NCBI GenBank assembly: GCA_027577415.1
Contig: JANBQS010000822.1
Coordinates: 1 to 11,523 of the forward strand
DNA length: 11,523 nt
DNA from: Coemansia sp. RSA 922
Taxonomy: Eukaryota; Kickxellomycota; Kickxellomycetes; Kickxellales; Kickxellaceae
Direction: 5' to 3'
The position numbers and the translations under genes are program-made. Positions 1-6,256 of the stretch are shown piece by piece (the stretch's first letter is position 1; every line of letters begins with the position of its first letter). The notes below the pieces were generated by a model that saw only the letters and a list, made by a program, of their open reading frames with translations, made no database searches and was not told the origin of the DNA.

Positions 1-140
1 GCAGCGCGCGCTATTGGACGGGAGGATCCTGTGATAAACACGAGCAGGCGGAAAACAAAAAGCGAAAGGGGGATGAGCACGAAGAAAAAGTTTTTGGGCA
101 GATCAGAATAGGGGCAGAGAGCCAGTGCAAGCCCGATGGG

Positions 141-148
141 TATTTAAA
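141..148 (+). promoter_or_regulatory. TATA-like box upstream of cyclin gene
   Basis: TATTTAAA lies about 270 bases before the proposed cyclin start. A pyrimidine-rich stretch (about 170-260) follows, as is common between fungal TATA elements and transcription starts. An ATTGG (reverse CCAAT) occurs at 13-17. Positions 1-140 hold no gene I can support; a frame open from base 1 to a stop at 109-111 could be the end of an upstream gene, but nothing in it is recognisable. Confidence 0.35.
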
Positions 149-300
149 GCTAGGACTAGAGGGGATTATCTTTATTTTGAAAGGACCCAACTCTTGTCCT
201 CCTCTCTTCCTTCTCTTTATCCTTTTTTTTCTTTTTTGTTGTTTTACACCTCGACATATACTTTTTCTTGTTATTGATTAGTTCTTTACTTGTCAGGCGA

Positions 301-306
301 ACGCGT
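301..306 (+). promoter_or_regulatory. MCB-like element (ACGCGT) in cyclin promoter
   Basis: An exact ACGCGT hexamer lies 114 bases before the cyclin ATG. In yeasts this MluI cell-cycle box is bound by MBF-type complexes and drives G1/S transcription. A second ACGCGT sits inside intron 2 at 1036-1041. A hexamer can occur by chance, so the role is inference from the gene it precedes. Confidence 0.3.
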
Positions 307-419
307 AGTGTGGACTGACAATTATCTACGTTCTCTTTACTCCTTCTCCTCATTCACACAAGTCGCGGTAAAAACAACTTTTTTCTTTTGCATCTTTCTA
401 TCTCCTAGCCGACATAACC

Positions 420-2669
420 ATGTTCCAAAACAAGGCAAGTACTTGCGCAAACGACTTGTCGCTAGCTGAACTTCACTTTGCTTATACTAATTCAGATGTG
501 ACTGTTAATATTATTGTTGTCAATAGAGTTCAACCATGCCGATGCGTTCGCGCATTCCTGTGCGCAAGGCGGTTCCTGGAGTGACGGACGAGAACAAGGT
601 CGGGGCTGTTGCAGGCCGTATGATCAAGGACGGCGGTGAGCCAGTGGTGGCTGGCAGCAAGCTACACTCTTCCGCTCAAGCGGTCTCGGCGATTCCGTCC
701 GCGGCCGGTGTTGTTGGTGGCCCCGGGGCTGGGGTGTCCAAGGCGTTTGGTGCGGCAGCCCAGCGTGCGGCGGTGCCAGCGAAGGTGTTCGGGTCGCAAG
801 TTAGTCGTATTGCAGCGGCAGCAGCTGGAGCGCGTCCTCGGTCTGCGTTTGGCGAAGTGGCAAACACAAAGGTAAGCATTATTGTTTATGATAAGCCGGT
901 GATATTTTCTTTTTGTTTACTTTTTTTCTGCGGGGAAATTTTTTAGCGCATGATTGGTTTGTGTGTGTGTGAGCCGCGGCTCGACTCGAAGGTTTTGTTT
1001 ACAAAAAGATGACTAACCTTTTTTTTTATTCTCTGACGCGTGATGATATTGTTGTTTACGATAGATTGTCAAGGCAGCTGTGGGCAGGCTTACCAAGCCC
1101 GAAGAGGTTGCAGCGATGATCAACGGCAAGCAAATGGTCAGGGGTGGGCGTGTAGCGCTAAGTGGTACTGGTGTGGGTGCTGTTGCTGGCGGCGGAGTGG
1201 TCAAGCAGGGGCTTCCTCTGGCTCGCTCGCGCCTGGGCACTGTCACCGCCCGGCCTACTGGCGTGGCAGCGGCGGCAGCAGCGTCGCGCTCAACGACGGC
1301 GATACTTGGCAACCGGCCCATCAGCAAGCCCTCGGCGGCGTTTGGAGCGCGCAGGCCAGTGGCAGTAAAGTCTACCGCGGTCAGCGTGGTGTCAGCAGCC
1401 GGGGCGAATGCAGTGGCGGCCAACGCATCCAAGCGCGCTCGCTCGGCAGCAGCACCAGCCGTCGATGCGCCGTCGTCGGTGCTGGGCAAGCACACCCGCA
1501 GCGGACGCCTGCCAGTGCGTGCGTCGAGCGTCGACTCTGTCGAGACTACGTCGACTCTGGCGATGTCGTCTGAGCGCAGCTACCAGGAGGCGGGTGTTGT
1601 GTACGACTCGACAGCGGCGACGAGCGTCGAGACCAGCCCGGCGGTGGAGTCGACTGGGTTTGGCGACGGCAAGCTGGACGACGATCGCAAGTTTGTTGAC
1701 ATGGATGCCATCGACTACGCGCTTGCGCACTCGGGGCTGCTGGGCGAGGTGGCGATCAGCATGGATGAGATCAACGAGTTCGAGGCGGACGTCAACCCCA
1801 TCGACACGACGCTGGTGCCCGAGTTCAGCGACGACATTTTCGGGTACATGCGCGACATGGAGCAGCGGCTGATGCCCAACGCAAAGTACATGGCGCTGCA
1901 GCCGGCGCTGACGTGGTCGACGCGGTCGATCCTCATCGAGTGGGTGGTGCAGGTCCACGAGCGGTTCGACCTTCTGCCCGAGTCGCTGTACCTGGCAGTC
2001 AACTTCATCGACCGGTTCCTGTCGGTCAAAGAGATCGCCATCAGCAAGCTGCAGCTGGTGGGCGCTGTGTGCCTGCTGCTGGCGACCAAGTACGAGGAGA
2101 TCCACGTGCCCAGCGTCAAGGACATTGAGTACATGGTGGAGGGCAACTACAAGGTGCCTGAGATCCTGGCCGCCGAGCGCTTCGTCCTGCGCATGCTCAA
2201 CTTCGACCTGGGCTGGCCGGGCCCGCTGTCGTTCCTGCGCCGCATTTCCAAGGCCGACGCGTACGACCCGCAGACGCGCACGCTGGCAAAGTACCTGATG
2301 GAGGTGACGCTGATGGACGAGCGCTTCATTGGCGTGCCGTGCTCGAAGATTGCGGCTATTGCGCACTGCCTGGCTATGCGCTACCTGGACAAGGGCCCGT
2401 GGACGCGCGCCCACGCCTTTTACTCGGGCTACTTTGAGTCCGAGCTGCTGCCTCACGTGGCCGTGCTGGTGCGGCTGCTCATGGAGCCCGTCAAGCACCG
2501 TGCCATCTACGAAAAGTACACTACTCGCCAGTACATGCGCGCCTCGGAGTTTGTGCTCAAGTGGTTTACGCTCAACGACGTCCAGTACCTGCTTGTCCCC
2601 ACCAACGGCGACCATGTTCCCGAGTCGACGCCCCTGGGCGATGACTACTTGGAGCTGCCACCATTCTGA
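420..2669 (+). CDS. G2/mitotic B-type cyclin (Cdc13/Clb family), three exons
   Basis: Regulatory subunit of the mitotic cyclin-dependent kinase, acting mainly in the nucleus. Exons are 420-434, 527-871 and 1065-2669; both introns are phase 0, giving 654 residues. The start MFQNK was chosen because it splices in frame to SSTMPMRSR; a start at 536 or 542 remains possible. Residues 1 to about 375 are low-complexity Ala/Ser/Gly/Val-rich sequence with basic patches. Candidate destruction boxes are RVAL (about 149-152) and RSRLGTVT (from about 174). The N-terminal cyclin box (about 377-501) holds TRSILIEW in place of the usual MRAIL motif, then LYLAVNFIDRFLS, KLQLVGAVCLLLATKYEE and VPSVKDIEYM. FLRRISKADAYDPQTRTLAKYL, which I can quote only as FLRRISKAD and RTLAKYL, opens the C-terminal cyclin domain (about 503-622). 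These match B-type rather than A- or G1-type cyclins. Family assignment is firm; the exact N-terminus is less so. Confidence 0.93.
435..526 (+). other. Intron 1 of cyclin gene (GC-AG type)
   Basis: The donor is AAG|GCAAGT, the classic GC-AG donor context, and the acceptor is CAATAG ending at 526. A TACTAAT branch-point match lies at 485-491, with the branch A 36 bases before the acceptor. Removing these 92 bases joins MFQNK to SSTMPMRSR in phase 0. Without splicing, the frame from 420 reaches a stop before joining the cyclin frame. Confidence 0.65.
872..1064 (+). other. Intron 2 of cyclin gene
   Basis: The donor is AAG|GTAAGC, the branch-point match is GACTAAC at 1011-1017, and the acceptor is GATAG ending at 1064. 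The 193-base phase-0 intron contains a short (GT)n run near 960-970 and T-rich tracts. Splicing joins two open frames of similar composition. The downstream frame has no ATG near its left edge, so it must be reached by splicing. Confidence 0.85.
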
Positions 2670-2855
2670 TATCTTTTTTCCCTTTGTATATTTACTCCTG
2701 CCTATTTTCATCTTGCCAAAAAAATCTATTAAAAACACACTTTGCTTGTGGAACATGAACATGTAAATCCCATGTATTTAACAATCCCGCTATTGTTCTC
2801 TGTTCCTTTCTCCACCCTCTCTTTCCCTATCTCTACGCTTTAAACTATTCCAATA

Positions 2856-3521
2856 ATGTCGGTTGTTATCAAGGCCAAGGGTATTTTGTTTGACATGGAC
2901 GGCACGCTGGTCGACACCACGGCCTGTGTCGAGAATGCATGGCGCTCCGTGGCCGAAGAGTACGGCGTTGACGCAACAGAGCTGCTCAAGAACATCCACG
3001 GCCGCTCAGGTCTCGACACGCTCAAGACGTATTTCCCACCCCAGTGCCACACGCCCGAGTTCCTGCGCTCGTACGAGTCCCAAGTAGTCGAGCAGACCGA
3101 GGGCGTAGACGCCGTCCCAGGCGCCCTCACTGTGCTGAAATCGCTGAGCGCCGACAGGTGGGCGGTGGTTACTGCGGCATCTGGCATGTGGGCGCAGAAG
3201 AGACTCACGCAGGCGGGGCTCCCGTTGCCCACGCACTTGGTCTCGGCTGACAACGTCAAGGTCAACAAGCCCCACCCAGAGGGATACCTGGCTGGCGCTA
3301 TGCACTTGGGGCTGGACGCAAAGGACACTGTGGTGTTCGAAGACGCTGTCAGCGGAGTGCTGGCGGGCAGGGCGGCTAACGCCACGGTCATAGCGCTGAC
3401 TACGTCAACCCCACGCAAGGATCTGGTAAAGGCTGGTGCTCACTATGTATTGGACGACTATCGTGGAATCACCATTGTGGATAATGGAGACCATGTAACA
3501 ATTGAATTTAAATATATCTAA
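2856..3521 (+). CDS. HAD-superfamily sugar/glycerol phosphatase (Gpp/Dog-type)
   Basis: A 221-residue cytosolic haloacid-dehalogenase phosphatase. Motif I is DMDGTLVD (D13 nucleophile, D15 acid/base), motif II the Thr in VVTAAS (T106), motif III K138 in the KPHPEGYL element, and motif IV VFEDAVSG (E152, D153). Length and the VFEDAVSGVLAG signature fit the fungal glycerol-3-phosphatase / 2-deoxyglucose-6-phosphatase group; substrate cannot be fixed from sequence. The ATG is preceded by CAATA and is the first in frame. Its 3' end faces membrane protein gene A with only five bases between the two stop codons, so the transcripts must overlap if each has a normal 3' UTR. The last codons were copied in the tandem duplication and recur at 5097-5121. 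Confidence 0.9.
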   Translation: MSVVIKAKGILFDMDGTLVDTTACVENAWRSVAEEYGVDATELLKNIHGRSGLDTLKTYFPPQCHTPEFLRSYESQVVEQTEGVDAVPGALTVLKSLSADRWAVVTAASGMWAQKRLTQAGLPLPTHLVSADNVKVNKPHPEGYLAGAMHLGLDAKDTVVFEDAVSGVLAGRAANATVIALTTSTPRKDLVKAGAHYVLDDYRGITIVDNGDHVTIEFKYI

Positions 3522-3526
3522 TAACG

Positions 3527-4564
3527 CTATTTCCTTGCCGCGAGCATTTTGCGCCGGCTAAACAACCAAAACGCGACGCACACGAGTGCCACAAAGCCAA
3601 TGCAGCCGAGGACTATGCCGGCAATAACACCGCCACGCGCAGTCTTTTTGGTGCTGGAAATCGTCTGTGTGCGCAGCAGAGCACTGCGGCTGCCCAGAGT
3701 AAGGTTGAAGAACGTCACTTCATTGAGTACCTGCGCACGCGCATTGCCAGCCACCACTGAGCCAAGACGCAGGTTCAGCACGATAAAGTCGCAGTCTTTG
3801 GCGTCGACGCGAAGCTTGTCGCTGGTAGAGTTGCCACAGGGCGCGACGCGGATAGTACCGTTGTTGAAGTCCGTAAGCGTGACGTTGCTCTTATTGTCAA
3901 ACAGGTCAATGTCGCCAATAAACGGGATACTGGTGGCATTGACAACAGTGATGTTGAGGAACTGGGGCTGGTACGTGTGTACGCCGTGGATATAGCTGTT
4001 GCCGTAGTACGTCGACCCCATCCACATTCCGCCGCCGTACGCCCACCATGGGTACGGGAATATCGGGTAGAACCCATACCCCCACGCACCCGGGTACGTC
4101 GACCGCATAGGCGACGCGTAGTACGCGGCTGGCGCCTTTGACCCAAAAGTGTGCGTCTGAACTGTCTGCCCCCGGTTCACCGTCGTGTACTGCGCGTTGG
4201 CCGTGTACGCTGGTGGTGGGCCGTAAGGCCTAGAGCTGTCGCCCGACCCGGAGCCCTTGCCACCAGCGTTGACGCCACTGCGGTCCGGATACAAAGACCC
4301 GTAGCTTGGAGGCCGGTCTCCCATCGAACCGCTGCCCTTGCCGCCGCTGCCACCGCCGCCAGAAAGAGAGGGCTTGCTGCTTCCCGAACCCACGCTGTTT
4401 CCGCTTCCTGGTTTGCTTCCAGATGGCTTTCCACCACCTCCGCCTGGTGCACGTCCGCCACCACCACCGCCGCCCTTGCGCTCATCCTCATCGTCAACCT
4501 CAGACTGGGCTCTGACAACTAGGGCCAGGCAAATAATTAACAAGAAAAGGTGTACCAGCCGCAT
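3527..4564 (-). CDS. Secretory type I membrane glycoprotein, Gly/Ser-rich (copy A)
   Basis: 345 residues; I do not recognise a named family. Residues 1-20 form a signal peptide (basic Arg, then a Leu/Ile/Val core ending VVRAQ). An acidic stretch and a Gly/Ser/Pro-rich linker follow (about 22-112), then an aromatic segment rich in Tyr, Trp, Pro and Gly (about 157-192, containing YGFYPIFPYPWWAYGGG). An ectodomain (about 200-300) has seven N-X-S/T sequons at N204, 209, 224, 227, 235, 245 and 287, and a Cys pair (C243, C258) that could form a disulfide. A transmembrane helix (about 313-335) and a short basic tail, RRKMLAARK, end the protein. This predicts a type I plasma-membrane or cell-wall-facing protein, perhaps a surface sensor or adhesin; that role is inference. 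It is the better preserved of two tandem copies. Confidence 0.85.
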   Translation of the reverse strand: MRLVHLFLLIICLALVVRAQSEVDDEDERKGGGGGGGRAPGGGGGKPSGSKPGSGNSVGSGSSKPSLSGGGGSGGKGSGSMGDRPPSYGSLYPDRSGVNAGGKGSGSGDSSRPYGPPPAYTANAQYTTVNRGQTVQTHTFGSKAPAAYYASPMRSTYPGAWGYGFYPIFPYPWWAYGGGMWMGSTYYGNSYIHGVHTYQPQFLNITVVNATSIPFIGDIDLFDNKSNVTLTDFNNGTIRVAPCGNSTSDKLRVDAKDCDFIVLNLRLGSVVAGNARAQVLNEVTFFNLTLGSRSALLRTQTISSTKKTARGGVIAGIVLGCIGFVALVCVAFWLFSRRKMLAARK

Positions 4565-4748
4565 GGATAAATAAAAGCAGTAAAAAAGGGTTTAGTGAGT
4601 TGAAAAAAAAAAAGATGGACAAAATGGAATGGGCCGCCCTCTCCTTTTCTACTTGCTTGTACCACCAAGAACCCTTTGTTTTTTTTTTCTTTCGCATGCA
4701 GTCTCGTTTCCAGCATGGAAATCAGCCATTCACACCCCCACAAAAGAT

Positions 4749-4788
4749 GTGTTCGAAAGATGCGGTCAAAAGAAGTGTTCGAAAGATG
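4749..4788. promoter_or_regulatory. Paired 14-bp direct repeat upstream of gene A
   Basis: GTGTTCGAAAGATG occurs at 4749-4762 and again at 4775-4788, exactly 26 bases apart. Copy B keeps the same pair at the same spacing. It lies about 185-225 bases upstream of gene A's start, a plausible place for an upstream activating site. The binding factor is unknown. Confidence 0.4.
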
Positions 4789-4821
4789 TGGGCATTCGAT
4801 TGTTCCATGCTGCGCACAGTC

Positions 4822-4893
4822 TCACGCTTTGGCTGCGGCCACTTCCATTCACTGACTTGCTGCCTCCATGGTGGCCTCAGCATCGTGTACTTG
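4822..4893 (-). pseudogene. Relic of Yos9 3' coding end
   Basis: Read on the - strand, this segment encodes LQVHDAEATMEAASQ, a TGA stop, then MEVAAAKA and the original TGA. Yos9 ends LRVHFADETTKTESQ-R-MEEAAAKA with no gap needed; I count 14 identities in 24 positions. The Arg codon CGA has become TGA. The relic is the right-hand edge of duplication copy A. Similarity probably continues, with indels, to about 4935. Positions 4936-5085 hold nothing I can identify. Confidence 0.8.
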
Positions 4894-5096
4894 CAGTAGG
4901 ATTTCGACAGTCGAGAGCGATATCCCACTTTTTATCACATGACTTGATTACTACCGTTGCGATGAACGGTCTGATAATCAATGGTTGACTGCTTGCTTAG
5001 TGTGCCAACTTGTTTAAATGTCCGCGCTCCAGCAACCGTGGAGTGGTTCTTTTAATCATCTTTGTTTTTTATAGCTTTTATTTGACAAAATCACTC

Positions 5097-5121
5097 AACA
5101 ATTGAATTTAAATATATCTAA
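5097..5121 (+). pseudogene. Relic of HAD phosphatase 3' end
   Basis: Twenty-five bases identical to 3497-3521, encoding TIEFKYI and the TAA stop of the HAD gene. Just upstream, in the same frame, QNHS can be matched to NGDHV of the intact gene, suggesting a slightly longer relic back to about 5086 with two codons deleted and a TGA before it. This is the left edge of duplication copy B. Gene B's stop codon now lies inside it. Confidence 0.85.
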
Positions 5122-6014
5122 GAATGCAATTTCCTCGCTGCTAGCTTTCTGCGCCGGGTAAACAACCAAATGGCAACACATACGAGTGCCACAAAGCCAA
5201 TGCAGCCGAGGATTATGCCGGTAATAACGTCGTCACGCTCTAATCTTGTAGTACTGGAAATCGTCTGTGTGCGCAATAGAGCTCTGCGACTGCCTAGAGT
5301 AAGGATGAAGAACGTCACTTCATTGAGTACCTGCGCATGCGCATTGCCAGCCACCACCGAGCCACGACTCAGGTCCAACATGATATAATCGCAGTATTTG
5401 GCATCGACGCTAAGCTCGTCGCTGGTAGAGCTGCCACAGGGCGCGATGCGGATAGTACCGTTGTTAAATTCCGTGAGCACGACGTTGTTATTATTATCAA
5501 ACAGGTCAATGTCACCAATAAACGGGATACTGGTGGCATTGACGACTGTGATGTTGAGGAACTTGGACTGGTACGTGTACACGCCGTGATTGTAGCTGTT
5601 ACCGTAGTACGTCGACCTCACCATCGTTCCGGCGCCGTACGCCCACCATGGGTACGGGAATATCGGGTAGAACCCGTACCTCCATACATCAAGGTATGTT
5701 GACTGCAAACGCGACGAGTAGAACGCTGTTGGCGCCTTTGATCCAATAGTGTGCGTCTGCACTGTCTGCCCCCAGTCCACCGCATTGTACTGCACATTGG
5801 CTATGTATGGTGGCGGTCTGTATGGCCGAGAGCTGTCGCCCGACCCGGAGCCCTTGCCACCGGCGTTGACGCCGCCACCATCACCAGAAAGAGAGGACTT
5901 GCTGTTTCTCGAGTCCACACTGTTGCCACTGCTTGGCTTGCGCTCATCCTCGGACTGGGCTCTGACAGCCAGGGCCAGGCAAATAGCTAACAAGAAAAGG
6001 TATACAAATCGCAT
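5118..6014 (-). CDS. Secretory type I membrane glycoprotein, diverged copy B
   Basis: 298 residues, clear tandem paralogue of the 345-residue product at 3527-4564. It keeps the signal peptide (MRFVYLFLLAICLALAVRAQ), the aromatic segment YGFYPIFPYPWWAYG, the ectodomain block FLNITVVNATSIPFIGDIDL, the Cys pair and the transmembrane segment plus basic tail. It has lost about 47 residues, mostly Gly-rich linker. Four of the seven sequons are gone: NKS/NVT became NNNNVV, GNSTS became GSSTS, and FNLTL became FILTL. The ancestral TAG stop (position of 3527-3529) is TTG here, so the protein continues LHS and stops in the HAD relic. The frame is intact over its length, which argues against a dead pseudogene, but relaxed constraint or a changed role is likely. 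Confidence 0.82.
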   Translation of the reverse strand: MRFVYLFLLAICLALAVRAQSEDERKPSSGNSVDSRNSKSSLSGDGGGVNAGGKGSGSGDSSRPYRPPPYIANVQYNAVDWGQTVQTHTIGSKAPTAFYSSRLQSTYLDVWRYGFYPIFPYPWWAYGAGTMVRSTYYGNSYNHGVYTYQSKFLNITVVNATSIPFIGDIDLFDNNNNVVLTEFNNGTIRIAPCGSSTSDELSVDAKYCDYIMLDLSRGSVVAGNAHAQVLNEVTFFILTLGSRRALLRTQTISSTTRLERDDVITGIILGCIGFVALVCVAIWLFTRRRKLAARKLHS

Positions 6015-6183
6015 GGGAAAGTAAAAGCAGTAAAAAGGGGTTTAATGAGTGAAAAAAAAGATGGACGAAATGGAATGGATCGCTTTTTAAGGGAAAAATC
6101 GGCCTATCACTTTCTACTCTTTGTTTTTTTTACATAGGGTCTCGCTTCTAACATGGAAATCGGCTGTTCTCCCCGCAAAATAT

Positions 6184-6223
6184 GTGTTCCAAAGATGCAT
6201 TCCAAAGGCGTGTTCCAAAGATG
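6184..6223. promoter_or_regulatory. Paired 14-bp direct repeat upstream of gene B
   Basis: GTGTTCCAAAGATG at 6184-6197 and 6210-6223, 26 bases apart, is the counterpart of the pair upstream of gene A, with the same single-base difference in both repeats (C for G). A partial third copy, ATTCCAAAG, lies between them. It sits about 170-210 bases upstream of gene B and just past the Yos9 stop. Confidence 0.4.
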
Positions 6224-6256
6224 TGGGTGTTCGATTATTCCATGCTGCGCCCAGTC

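Larger units (their letters stand above)
3497..4893. repeat. Tandem duplication, copy A unit
   Basis: The unit starts in the last eight codons of the HAD gene, includes membrane protein gene A and its upstream region, and ends in a decayed copy of the Yos9 C-terminal codons. It aligns with 5097 to about 6325 in the same orientation. The left edge is exact (25 identical bases, offset 1600). The right edge is blurred by divergence and may reach about 4935. Confidence 0.85.

Noticed and set aside
156..353. A 65-codon frame on the - strand in the cyclin promoter, Lys/Glu/Arg-rich.
   Set aside because: The charged run is the reverse complement of a pyrimidine-rich promoter tract; composition explains it.
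1392..2762. A 456-codon open frame on the - strand across cyclin exon 3.
   Set aside because: It is the mirror of a GC-rich coding exon with strong third-position bias. The translation is His/Gln/Arg/Val-rich with no recognisable domain, while the sense strand encodes a complete cyclin fold.
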